Notes under the pieces: generated by a model | Told to the model about the DNA's origin: nothing | Database searches by the model: none | What the model saw: only the letters and a program-made list of their open reading frames with translations | Source of the DNA: Bacillota bacterium | GTDB lineage: Bacteria; Bacillota; Clostridia; Acetivibrionales; JANLFN01 | NCBI GenBank assembly: GCA_023421675.1 | Contig: JAEZTC010000002.1 | Coordinates: 124,001-188,000, forward strand | Reading direction: 5' to 3' | DNA length: 64,000 bases | Translations under genes and position numbers: made by a program | In this document: piece after piece, positions 7,414 to 14,473 of the stretch | How the letters are laid out: every line of letters starts with the position of its first letter | Numbering within the stretch: the first letter of the stretch is position 1

Positions 7414-8515
7414 CAAAAATATAAAGAAATTATCTGTATGGCTTGCTTTAATAGCAGTTGTATGTATTGCAGGTGCAGCCTTCCTTTTCTTTGAAATAGA
7501 CGTAAAAACGTATAAGGAATATCTGTATGATGTCAACCAAGAAAAAGCCTTTGGTGTCGAAAATGTTAAAAGCATTAGTATAGATTCATATGATGCTCAG
7601 CTAAATGTTATTGAAACGGATGATAACAATGTAAAGGTACATATTTACGGTAAAATATACTCAAAGGATAATAATAAATTAAAAAATCCTATAATTGAAC
7701 TTAATGATGGAAAGCTTATTGTAAAAGAAAGAAATGAGCCAAAAATACGTATAGGGATAAACCTTGATATTGGAGATTGGTTTGGTGAAAATAAAATGAA
7801 AATTGATTTATTTTTACCCAAAGCATATAAGGAAAAGTTAAAGATTGAATCCTCTTCAGGGGATGTAATAGCTGATTCGATTAATTTAAAAGATCTCGAT
7901 ATCAACACTTTTTCAGGTGATATTAAGATAAACAGGATAACAGCAGATAATACCGGATTGGAAACAAGCTCGGGCAATATTGCTATCGATAATATAACAA
8001 ATAATAAGGATTTTAAGATTAATACCTTTTCAGGTGACCAAGCTTTTATTGATATCAAATCAAAAACTGTTTATGCTGAAACAAGCTCAGGAAAGATTTC
8101 GTTAGGTTCTGTTGAAGCAGATAAGGTTGAGGGAAATTCATTTTCAGGGGATATAATCTCCCAAAAAATAAAAGCAAGAGAGATGGAATTTAGTACTTCC
8201 TTAGGTAATTTAATTACAGGGGAAGCTCAATCGGGTAATATTACATGTGATACTCATTCAGGTGATATCAAATTTAATAGTATATCTTTCACAGATATAA
8301 ACATCGAAACTTCATCCGGAAATGTGTTTCTAAGCCGTGTCAGTAGCTCTGGTTTTAACCTCAATGTAGAAAGCAGCTCCGGACGTGTAATATGTGATTT
8401 AGATATTAAAGATATTAAGAAGGAAAGTGAACATGATATAAAGGGTACTGTTGGAAATGGTTCGGGAACCCTTAAGATTAATACATTTTCAGGTGATATA
8501 AATGTGATTAAATAG
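7406..8515 (+). CDS. DUF4097-family beta-repeat surface protein
   Basis: A protein of 369 residues. The ATG at 7406 is 7 bp after AAAGGAG (7392-7398); the ATG at 7400 is too close to that site. An N-terminal signal-anchor helix is followed by a long repeat region in which units of ~20 residues alternate TFSGDI and TSSGNI motifs (about eleven copies, e.g. TFSGDIKINR, TSSGNIAIDN, SFSGDIISQK). Such repeats build a right-handed beta-helix-like sheet outside the membrane. This matches DUF4097 (adhesin-like) proteins, which usually pair with HAAS proteins. It starts 8 bp inside the preceding gene. Its role is probably envelope stress sensing or response; the ligand is unknown. Confidence 0.85.
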   Translation: MHNKNIKKLSVWLALIAVVCIAGAAFLFFEIDVKTYKEYLYDVNQEKAFGVENVKSISIDSYDAQLNVIETDDNNVKVHIYGKIYSKDNNKLKNPIIELNDGKLIVKERNEPKIRIGINLDIGDWFGENKMKIDLFLPKAYKEKLKIESSSGDVIADSINLKDLDINTFSGDIKINRITADNTGLETSSGNIAIDNITNNKDFKINTFSGDQAFIDIKSKTVYAETSSGKISLGSVEADKVEGNSFSGDIISQKIKAREMEFSTSLGNLITGEAQSGNITCDTHSGDIKFNSISFTDINIETSSGNVFLSRVSSSGFNLNVESSSGRVICDLDIKDIKKESEHDIKGTVGNGSGTLKINTFSGDINVIK

Positions 8516-8551
8516 GTATTTTATACTGAAATATTTATTTTTTAATAAAAC

Positions 8552-8603
8552 TTGACAAGAGAGCAGTTGCTCACCTATAATCGTAGGTGAACAACTGCTC
8601 TCT
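8552..8603 (+). promoter_or_regulatory. tetR promoter overlapped by a 20-bp-arm palindrome
   Basis: Promoter TTGACA (8552-8557), 18-nt spacer, TATAAT (8576-8581). Two 20-nt arms at 8558-8577 and 8584-8603 are reverse complements except for one base, separated by 6 nt. Each arm contains a smaller near-palindrome: GAGCAGTTGCTC (8561-8572) and GAACAACTGCTC (8589-8600). The layout fits two TetR dimers bound over the promoter. There is no T-run, so a terminator is unlikely. Confidence 0.8.
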
Positions 8604-8624
8604 TAAATTTGGAAAGGATATTAA

Positions 8625-9197
8625 ATGACAACCAAAGAAAGAATCTTAAAAGAATCAATGAAACTGTTTTCCATGAAAGGCTTTGATTCGGTTTCCATTA
8701 GAGAAATTGCATCCTTTGTAGGTGTTGGAAACAGTGCTTTGTACAAACATTTTGCCAGTAAGCAGGCTATATTTGATGCATTAGTTGAGAATTCAAAAGA
8801 AAAGTTTTTAGAAAAGTATAAAGAATTGAATATGGGGGTGGGGAGTAAGGATGATTTAAAAAGAATATGCCTGAATATGTTTGCGTTTCAGACTCAGGAC
8901 GAATGGATAAAAATGTTCCGAAGAATGTTAATAATAGAGCAGTTTAAAAATCTTAAAATGGCCGGAATATACAAGCAGCTCTTTATTGATATGCCTATAA
9001 AATATCAGACAGAAATTTTTAAAGGATTGATAGAACAAGGAATTATGAAAGACAGAAACCCTGAAGTAATGGCAATGGAGTTATATGCCCCGTTTTTTTT
9101 ATATCATACTGTAGAACGAGATATAAATGAACTTAAATCACTATTTGTGATTCATGTTGATAACTTTTTAGAAGCGTATTTGGAGGTAAATAGATGA
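8625..9197 (+). CDS. TetR/AcrR-family regulator
   Basis: A protein of 190 residues with the standard N-terminal TetR helix-turn-helix (TTKERILKESMKLFSMKGFDSVSIREIASFVGVGNSALYKHFASKQAIFDALVEN) and a helical C-terminal ligand domain. ATG at 8625 with GGAAAGGA upstream. Its stop overlaps the next gene by 4 bp (ATGA), so the regulator and the RnfC-like protein are co-expressed from a promoter that carries a strong palindrome. It most likely represses its own operon and responds to a small molecule. The inducer is unknown. Confidence 0.93.
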   Translation: MTTKERILKESMKLFSMKGFDSVSIREIASFVGVGNSALYKHFASKQAIFDALVENSKEKFLEKYKELNMGVGSKDDLKRICLNMFAFQTQDEWIKMFRRMLIIEQFKNLKMAGIYKQLFIDMPIKYQTEIFKGLIEQGIMKDRNPEVMAMELYAPFFLYHTVERDINELKSLFVIHVDNFLEAYLEVNR

Positions 9198-10297
9198 TAA
9201 AAGAATATCCATTAATAACAAAGAAAGAAGTAAAAAAGAATAAGACAATTAAGAAAATACAAAAGAATACTGAAAAATGTTACAAGAAAACTAAGGGTAG
9301 TTTTCCTAAAGCAAAAATTTCAAAGGTAGTGGAGTTAAAAGAGGATAATAACTTTTTTGACCTTTCAGAAAAAAACATCAATCAAAACATGACTGGTAAC
9401 AATAATATTCTCGAACTTATTGAAAGTTACAGCTTGACAGGCTTGAGCGGGAACGGGTTTCCAACCGAAAGAAAAATCCGAGCAGTTATGGATGCAAATA
9501 CAAATGACAAGTATCTTATTGTAAATGCTGTGGAATGCGACCCGGGCTTACTGCACGATAACTGGTTAATTAAAAATCGTTTGGCACAGATTGAGGAAGG
9601 AATATCTGTATTATCAGAAATTGTACCGTTTAAAAGAATTATTTTAGCTGCAAAGGATCTAGGTACTCCACATAATAGTAAGATTGAGATAAGTTTAGTA
9701 CCAAACAGGTATCCAATGGGTCACGAGAAACTACTGATGAAAAGAGTCCTTGGAATAGATCTGGAAGCAGGTCAGATACCGGCTGAACACGGTATACTTG
9801 TCCTGAATGCACAGACTGTACTGGCAGTCAATGAAATAGCAAAAGGTGTGTATCAAAAGGGAAGCAGGTATATAACCGTAGCTGACTATACAAACGGGGA
9901 AGCAATAGTAGCAAAAATCAGCGGCGAAATAACGGCAGGTGAAATTCTAAAGAAAACCCTCGGGGTAAGAGGAGAAAAGGATATTTTTGCAGGCGGCGGA
10001 ATTATGCTTGGGCATAAGGTACAAGAGGATGAAAAAGTGTCTGCAAAAACAAACTTTGTAGCATATGGAACCAATATTGAATTCAATGAAGATTCTAAAT
10101 GTAGAAAATGCGGAGCATGTGCCAGAAAATGTCCGATGGGTATTAAAGTACATAAGATAGTAAGTACTCTTGAAAAAAATAAAAATGCAGATATAAGCAT
10201 GTATCAACCTGAACTGTGTATTAACTGCGGAACCTGCACATACCATTGCAGAGCAGGTAAGAATACAATGAATATAGTTCAGGAATGTATTAAATAA
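9194..10297 (+). CDS. Orphan RnfC-like iron-sulfur electron-transfer protein
   Basis: A protein of 367 residues related to RnfC and NuoF-type subunits. After a Lys-rich N-terminal extension (~1-55) come the RnfC core motifs GLSGNGFPTERK, VNAVECDP and an SLBB-like beta region. The C-terminal part has two 4Fe-4S sites, CRKCGACARKCP (~302-313) and CINCGTCTYHC (~342-352). RnfC normally belongs to a six-gene membrane complex that couples ferredoxin and NAD; no rnfDGEAB genes are here. The NADH/FMN-binding ability and partners are unknown. Regulation by a co-transcribed TetR suggests an inducible redox function, perhaps a detoxifying reductase. A terminator follows. Confidence 0.82.
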   Translation: MIKEYPLITKKEVKKNKTIKKIQKNTEKCYKKTKGSFPKAKISKVVELKEDNNFFDLSEKNINQNMTGNNNILELIESYSLTGLSGNGFPTERKIRAVMDANTNDKYLIVNAVECDPGLLHDNWLIKNRLAQIEEGISVLSEIVPFKRIILAAKDLGTPHNSKIEISLVPNRYPMGHEKLLMKRVLGIDLEAGQIPAEHGILVLNAQTVLAVNEIAKGVYQKGSRYITVADYTNGEAIVAKISGEITAGEILKKTLGVRGEKDIFAGGGIMLGHKVQEDEKVSAKTNFVAYGTNIEFNEDSKCRKCGACARKCPMGIKVHKIVSTLEKNKNADISMYQPELCINCGTCTYHCRAGKNTMNIVQECIK

Positions 10298-10313
10298 ATA
10301 AGGTCAATTCACT

Positions 10314-10356
10314 TAAGTAAAAAAAGTACATCACTAATATGATGTGCTTTTTACTT
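10314..10356. terminator. Intrinsic terminator after the RnfC-like gene
   Basis: GTACATCA / TGATGTGC stem (10326-10333 with 10340-10347), extended by A-run/T-run and an outer AAGTAAAA/TTTTACTT. It is directly fused to a tRNA-Leu 3' fragment. Confidence 0.85.
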
Positions 10357-10404
10357 GGGCGGTCGATGGTACTTGAACCCATACGGTGGAATCATACGCC
10401 CCTC
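10357..10404 (-). pseudogene. tRNA-Leu 3'-half fragment (copy A)
   Basis: About 48 bases match the 3' half of the intact tRNA-Leu at 12742-12825, from near its 3' end through the T-arm and variable region to the anticodon loop, with about three or four differences. The 5' half (D arm, acceptor partner) is absent, so it cannot be a functional tRNA. It follows a terminator ending in TTTTACTTGG. The remaining ~270 bp up to 10672 is AT-rich and shows no gene. Confidence 0.75.
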
Positions 10405-10672
10405 ATGGGGAGGTTATGTGTAAAATTACCTGTTGCAATGTTTCGATATACTCTAGAAAGTCATTACAGACATTTACTATTCTATCTGCATCTATTTTCA
10501 TATTAGTTATACGTAACTTATTATGTCAAATTTCTAACAAGAACATGTAACAAAACATACCAATCAGGAATATTTTATTATTAGCATTATGTTAAGTAAT
10601 AATCACTGTGTTTTATATGCAGATCTATGCTAAATTAGACGCACAGTCATGATTATACAAGGAGAAATAAAT

Positions 10673-11005
10673 ATGGGAAGAGGAACCAACTTCAAGACAG
10701 ACTTAATGGAAATGTGTCCAGCTTTTGGATACGTAAATAATATGGTGTCTGCAATGAATTCATTTATGAGGAATTTTACCAATACTTTAACTGCAACACC
10801 AAGCCTCAATCTAACTGCAACACCCAGCCTTAATGTAACTGCTACACCACAGATATCAACTACAGTAGCAATAACGACCACCATCAGTCCAGGTTTTGGA
10901 CTGACCAACTCCGTATCAGGCGGTGCTGAGGCCAGTAGTTCAGTATCTGCTAGTACTGAGACTAGTAGCTCAGCACCAGCGGGTTCTGCTTCCAATGTTA
11001 TATAA
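10673..11005 (+). CDS. Ala/Ser/Thr-rich low-complexity protein, unknown function
   Basis: A protein of 110 residues. ATG at 10673 with AAGGAG just upstream (ends 10664). The first ~40 residues look like a folded or helical head (DLMEMCPAFGYVNNMVSAMNSFMRNF). Then come short repeats of TATPSLN (three imperfect copies) and a Thr/Ser/Ala/Gly-rich tail with SSSVSAST and TSSSAPAG motifs. No signal peptide or known domain is recognised. The composition is unlike neighbouring genes, and it lies between tRNA-Leu fragments, so it may be an accessory gene. Expression and function are unknown. Confidence 0.55.
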   Translation: MGRGTNFKTDLMEMCPAFGYVNNMVSAMNSFMRNFTNTLTATPSLNLTATPSLNVTATPQISTTVAITTTISPGFGLTNSVSGGAEASSSVSASTETSSSAPAGSASNVI

Positions 11006-11183
11006 TCACTGCAAATATTGGAGTCAAGATACTCATGGCTATAATCTGCTAGACATCTTTGTTGTTTAACAAACCTAAAGTCTTCCAAGGAGGGGGGATT
11101 TACTTTAAATGATTATATCGGAATAATATATTTCTTGGTATATCCATGACCAATGCAGGCACATGGATAAATTTTATAAGTTA

Positions 11184-11296
11184 GCGAAGCGGAATGAACC
11201 AACCTCTCGGGTCCAAGTCCCATCTAAACATAAGAAAAGAGAGTATCCTCTATTCAGAAGATACTCTCTCTTTTGGTGCGGTCGAAGGGACTTGAC
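11184..11296. repeat. Repeat unit 1: T-arm-like segment, terminator and tRNA-Leu 3' end (copy B)
   Basis: About 113 bp nearly the same as 12654-12766. In order it has a GCGAAGC segment, GGGTCCAAGTCCCATC (11209-11224; plus-oriented and 15/16 identical to the tRNA-Leu T-arm and acceptor start), a hairpin AGAGAGTATC.../...GATACTCTCT, and then the minus-oriented tRNA-Leu 3' end from TTGGTGCGGTCGA. The tRNA part degenerates after ~25 bases. The 66-codon frame running through here is not a gene. Confidence 0.75.
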
Positions 11297-11362
11297 CGTC
11301 TGGCTGCGCTATACTACCGCCTTGCCTTATGTGGCTTTGACAATAAAAAGGTATTATAAATA

Positions 11363-11461
11363 ATGGTAAGGTTTAGCATGGCATTTTACGATAATAATAA
11401 TGAACATCTTAAAATAATTGATAGGAAAATCAAACCTGAGTTTATCAATCTGATTAAGTAA
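11363..11461 (+). CDS. Possible 32-residue small ORF
   Basis: A short frame (32 codons from 11363, or 27 from the ATG at 11378) ending 14 bp before the next gene. The product has charged residues after FYDNNN (EHLKIIDRKIKPEFINLIK). No good ribosome site is seen. It could be a leader ORF, a gene remnant or chance. Confidence 0.25.
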   Translation: MVRFSMAFYDNNNEHLKIIDRKIKPEFINLIK

Positions 11462-11475
11462 AAGAGGTGACTAAC

Positions 11476-12465
11476 ATGGAGGTAAACACCAAATATTTTA
11501 ACTATTATAACATAAAAGATAGATATACAACTGAAGCACAACAAACTCCAGAATGGAAAAAGAAGTACGAAATCACAACAGATAAAATTAAAAGTAAGAA
11601 TTATAGTCAGAATAGTGATGCTTATAAAGCATATTGTAAGCTGGATGAAATATACTATTCTGCTTCTATTTCTAACCGTTCAAAATATCAGGATGTAAAT
11701 GAACTGAGCAATGCATTAGGTCAAAAATATCTTTTTAATCCTGCATATAAAGGTTATAGCTATTCAGAACGACGGGCTATGTACGAAAATGAATTGGAAA
11801 TGACCTTATATGGATGTCTGTCCGGAGGTGGAAATGTAAATGATCCACGATTATCAGGTGATATTTGTGAACCATCAGAGGAAGAAAAGTTAAGCTTCAA
11901 CCGTCAAAGTGTGAATATGCAGTTTCAGAATATAATTTCAAATATTGGCATAAGCCTAGGTTCGTTAGATGACATTACATTAACAATTGAACCATTTGAG
12001 TATCAGCTGAAGATATCCGGAATGGAAAACAAAGAGCTTATGCAGCAGCTAGAAGAAGCTCTAAATAAAGACAATAATTCTAATCAGCTATTTTTTCACA
12101 TATTACATAATTGTTCCACAAATATATCTGATGATGTAAGACTAAAGTATCGCGCTTTAAAAGATTTTCAGAATGTAACAGGATTGGATTTAAGAGATTT
12201 TGAACAAGAGGGAGATGCCTTTATTAATAAGGATGGTGAAAATGCACTGGATGTATATAAAGAATCTCTTAAAACAGCTACCACAGTACCAATTGAATTC
12301 AAAGGAAGTGCTTTTTCATATTTTGAAGGGTTGTTAGAAAAAATATCAAAGCGTAAGTTTTCAGAAATTTCTGATTTAAATTTGAGTATTGGATATAAAG
12401 ATGGAAGGCTTTATGACATTTCTAATGAAAATGTGCAGAAGGATACATTTAACGCTTCAATATAA
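11476..12465 (+). CDS. Hypothetical soluble protein in the tRNA-Leu region
   Basis: A protein of 329 residues. ATG at 11476 after AGAGGTGA (11463-11470); an in-frame GTG at 11467 overlaps that site. It is hydrophilic, with no signal peptide or membrane helix. Early segments YFNYYNIKDRYTT and PEWKKKYE, and a Tyr-rich SNRSKYQDVNELSNALGQKYLFNPAYKGYSYSERRAMYENELEM region, recall uncharacterised DUF4885-like proteins of Firmicutes. I only weakly recall that family, so no function is assigned. It lies between two tRNA-Leu fragments and ends at its own terminator, consistent with accessory cargo. Confidence 0.65.
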   Translation: MEVNTKYFNYYNIKDRYTTEAQQTPEWKKKYEITTDKIKSKNYSQNSDAYKAYCKLDEIYYSASISNRSKYQDVNELSNALGQKYLFNPAYKGYSYSERRAMYENELEMTLYGCLSGGGNVNDPRLSGDICEPSEEEKLSFNRQSVNMQFQNIISNIGISLGSLDDITLTIEPFEYQLKISGMENKELMQQLEEALNKDNNSNQLFFHILHNCSTNISDDVRLKYRALKDFQNVTGLDLRDFEQEGDAFINKDGENALDVYKESLKTATTVPIEFKGSAFSYFEGLLEKISKRKFSEISDLNLSIGYKDGRLYDISNENVQKDTFNASI

Positions 12466-12485
12466 TTCAATAATTAACACATAAA

Positions 12486-12515
12486 AAAAGTACCTCACAA
12501 ATGTGAAGTACTTTT
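12486..12515. terminator. Intrinsic terminator
   Basis: AAAAGTACcTCAC / GTGAaGTACTTTT stem with a 4-nt loop, after the 11476-12465 gene and directly abutting tRNA fragment C. Confidence 0.85.
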
Positions 12516-12517
12516 AC

Positions 12518-12565
12518 TTGGTGCGGTCGATGGGACTTGACCGTATGGTTGCACCATACTACCGC
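12518..12565 (-). pseudogene. tRNA-Leu 3'-end fragment (copy C)
   Basis: Starts with an exact 20-base match to the 3' end of the intact tRNA-Leu, including the encoded CCA, then diverges after the T-loop. The rest of a tRNA is missing. A hairpin CATGAACC / GGTTCATG (12585-12592 with 12618-12625), with an inner AAAATGC/GCATTTT pair, follows before repeat unit 2. Confidence 0.7.
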
Positions 12566-12653
12566 CTCGACTTAAGTCTCGGCACATGAACCTAAAAATG
12601 CTACGCATTTTCTAAACGGTTCATGCCCCAGGATGCATGGGCGAGCAATGAAG

Positions 12654-12766
12654 CGAAGCGAAATGACCAGCCTCTCGGGTCCAAGCCCCATCTAAACATA
12701 AGAAAAGAGAGCATCCTCTATCTAGAAGATACTCTCTTTTTTGGTGCGGTCGATGGGACTTGAACC
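12654..12766. repeat. Repeat unit 2 overlapping the functional tRNA-Leu 3' end
   Basis: Second copy of the unit at 11184-11296. Here the plus-oriented T-arm-like segment (12677-12692) and the true tRNA T-arm (12752-12767) form an inverted repeat matching at 14 of 16 positions around the terminator hairpin. Confidence 0.75.
12702..12740 (-). terminator. tRNA-Leu terminator
   Basis: Imperfect stem AGAGAG..ATC / GAT..CTCTCT (12706-12715 with 12728-12737) with T-rich sequence on the minus strand, directly after the encoded CCA. Confidence 0.65.
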
Positions 12767-12825
12767 CATACGGTGTAACCATACGCCCCTCAAACGTACG
12801 CGTCTGCCAGTTCCGCCACGACCGC
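12742..12825 (-). tRNA. tRNA-Leu (anticodon GAG)
   Basis: On the minus strand: acceptor GCGGTCG, D arm with AACTGGCAGAC, anticodon stem TACGT/GCGTA around the loop TTGAGGG (anticodon GAG), a long class II variable arm, T-arm GGGTTCAAGTCCC, acceptor CGACCGC, discriminator A and an encoded CCA. All stems pair. It reads CUU/CUC codons. It is the only intact member of a set of four related 3' ends here. Confidence 0.95.
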
Positions 12826-12867
12826 AAATATGTGCCGCTCAAGGATTTCACCGGAGCAGCATAATCA

Positions 12868-12896
12868 ATTATACTAGCATAAATAGAGTATGTCAA
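12868..12896 (-). promoter_or_regulatory. tRNA-Leu promoter
   Basis: Minus-strand TTGACA (12891-12896) and TATAAT (12868-12873) with a 17-nt spacer, both perfect consensus, about 40 bp upstream of the tRNA. Confidence 0.88.
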
Positions 12897-12976
12897 TATG
12901 TTTCTACATAAAAAATTATGGAAAATGCAACTTTTTTATGTCAATACTTTTTTTAAACTTTGTTTCTGAATAAAAC

Positions 12977-13003
12977 ACAGGCTGCAGAAGAGCTGCAGCC
13001 TGT
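12977..13003 (-). terminator. Terminator of the asd-dapA-dapB-ACT operon
   Basis: Perfect 11-bp stem ACAGGCTGCAG / CTGCAGCCTGT with a 5-nt loop, followed on the minus strand by GTTTTAT. Confidence 0.85.
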
Positions 13004-13016
13004 TTAACAAACTCTT

Positions 13017-13487
13017 TTATAAACTATATTCCGTTTTAATCGACTCTATAGCTCTATCAATATCCTTTTCAGCGATGAGATAGGATATGTCGACCTCAGA
13101 GGTTGTAACAAGCTTGATTTCAATATCATTGCCTGCAAGCAGGGTGTAAAGCCTTGCAGCAACGCCTGGAACATTCTTCATGTTCTCACCGTAAACATTT
13201 AGCTTGGCATTGTTAGCCTCCACTTCAACATGCAGATTGGGAACATCCTTTTTGAAGCTGTTCAATGAGCTTATAGCCTTAACAAGATCATCTGAAGGCA
13301 TACTGAAGGATATGTTGATACTGCCCTTATAAGTGGGGGATTGGCTTATCATATCAATATTTATCTGCTGCGAGGCAATAGTGTTAAAAATGCTTGAAAT
13401 AAGGTTCATTTTGCTCGGAAGGTTATCAACTGTAATCAAAGCAACATTGTAGGTTACTATAATGCCTGTTACTGGACTTTGTTCCAT
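13017..13487 (-). CDS. Stand-alone tandem-ACT protein (aspartokinase regulatory-like)
   Basis: A protein of 156 residues made of two ACT-type beta-alpha-beta units, similar to the C-terminal regulatory half of aspartate kinase: residues ~10-80 with LITVDNLPSKMNLISSIFNTIASQQINIDMISQS, and ~85-150 with LNVYGENMKNVPGVAARLYTLLAGNDIEIKLVTTSEVDISYLI. No kinase domain is present. It starts after GGAGGTG. As last gene of the lysine-controlled operon it may bind lysine or threonine and regulate aspartokinase in trans. That role is an inference; it is not a truncated lysC as no kinase remnant is seen upstream. Confidence 0.85.
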   Translation of the reverse strand: MEQSPVTGIIVTYNVALITVDNLPSKMNLISSIFNTIASQQINIDMISQSPTYKGSINISFSMPSDDLVKAISSLNSFKKDVPNLHVEVEANNAKLNVYGENMKNVPGVAARLYTLLAGNDIEIKLVTTSEVDISYLIAEKDIDRAIESIKTEYSL

Positions 13488-13523
13488 AAGGAAACACCTC
13501 CGGAATTTTATTTAACCTCTAAA

Positions 13524-14279
13524 CTAACCGGAAATCAGCTCTTTCATCCTGTATATTCCCGGTTGTTTTCCATGAATAAACTTAGCAGCTCGTAGTGCTC
13601 CCATGCCTAAAATATCCCTTGACATGGCAGTATGTTTAACTTCTATTATCTCATCATTTCCTGCAAATATTACTGTGTGTTCGCCGACAATAGTACCGCC
13701 GCGCACCGCATGTATTCCGATTTCTTTTTTGGCTCTCTTTTTTCTTCTTGAATGCCTGTCATAAGTATATTCATATTTGTTTTCAAGAGCTGAGTTGATT
13801 TCATCGGCAATTGCAAGAGCAGTACCGCTCGGAGCATCAATCTTTTGATTGTGGTGTTTTTCTACTATTTCAATATCAAAGTTTTCTTCCAATACTTTTG
13901 CAGCCTTTTTTACAAGATCTATCAGCAAATTGACGCCAAGTGACATATTTGCGGACATAAATAACGGAATTTGTGTGGATGCATTTTGAAGTTTCATTTG
14001 CTGTGCAGTTGAAAGTCCTGTTGTAGCCATTACAAGAGGTATTTTTCCTGACACTGCAAAGTCAAGTATATTGTCCAAAGCTTCAGGATTAGAAAAGTCA
14101 ATAATTACATCAACCTTCATTTTACAAGAGGAGAGGTTTGTAAATACAGGATAATCATTTTTCCTTGTACCGTTAATGTCATATCCTGCACATATCTGAA
14201 CTCCTTCAATATTTTCTGAAAGCCTGGTGATTACCTGGCCCATTCTGCCGTTGCACCCGCTGAGTAATACATTAATCAT
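13524..14279 (-). CDS. dapB: 4-hydroxy-tetrahydrodipicolinate reductase
   Basis: A protein of 251 residues. ATG at 14279 with GGGAAGTGA upstream; the in-frame TTG at 14294 lies before that site. The N-terminal nucleotide-binding motif GCNGRMGQ is clear, and the catalytic segment EKHHNQKIDAPSGTAL carries the conserved histidines and lysine. It reduces the DapA product with NAD(P)H in diaminopimelate and lysine synthesis, needed for peptidoglycan and for spore dipicolinate. It sits between dapA and the ACT gene in one operon. Confidence 0.97.
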   Translation of the reverse strand: MINVLLSGCNGRMGQVITRLSENIEGVQICAGYDINGTRKNDYPVFTNLSSCKMKVDVIIDFSNPEALDNILDFAVSGKIPLVMATTGLSTAQQMKLQNASTQIPLFMSANMSLGVNLLIDLVKKAAKVLEENFDIEIVEKHHNQKIDAPSGTALAIADEINSALENKYEYTYDRHSRRKKRAKKEIGIHAVRGGTIVGEHTVIFAGNDEIIEVKHTAMSRDILGMGALRAAKFIHGKQPGIYRMKELISG

Positions 14280-14373
14280 TTGTTCACTTCCCAAATTTCA
14301 ATTTTATTATTGTGTATAATCAATTGTGTTCTATTATTAATTAGTTCAATTTAATTCTTTTTACTATCAACTT

Positions 14374-14473
14374 GCTTTTGACTTTAACTGTAAACTGTAC
14401 ATTCTTTAAACTGTCCTCTTGTCAACCGTCAACTATCTTTTGCCTTTAACTGTCATCTCGTCCTCTTGTCAAC
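14374..14473. repeat. Degenerate tandem repeat between dapB and dapA
   Basis: The 190-bp gap holds two imperfect copies of a ~64-bp unit. TTTTGmCTTTAACTGT occurs at ~14376 and ~14439, and GTCCTCTTGTCAAC at 14413-14426 and 14460-14473, the latter abutting the dapA stop codon. No function is evident. Confidence 0.6.

Noticed and set aside
8558..8603. Palindrome as a terminator of the DUF4097 operon
   Set aside because: It has no T-run and overlaps the -10 box of the next gene, so an operator is more likely.
11163..11363. 66-codon plus-strand frame
   Set aside because: It is read through repeat unit 1 and tRNA fragment B, with no ribosome site.
12621..12896. 91-codon minus-strand frame
   Set aside because: It covers the intact tRNA-Leu, its promoter and terminator.
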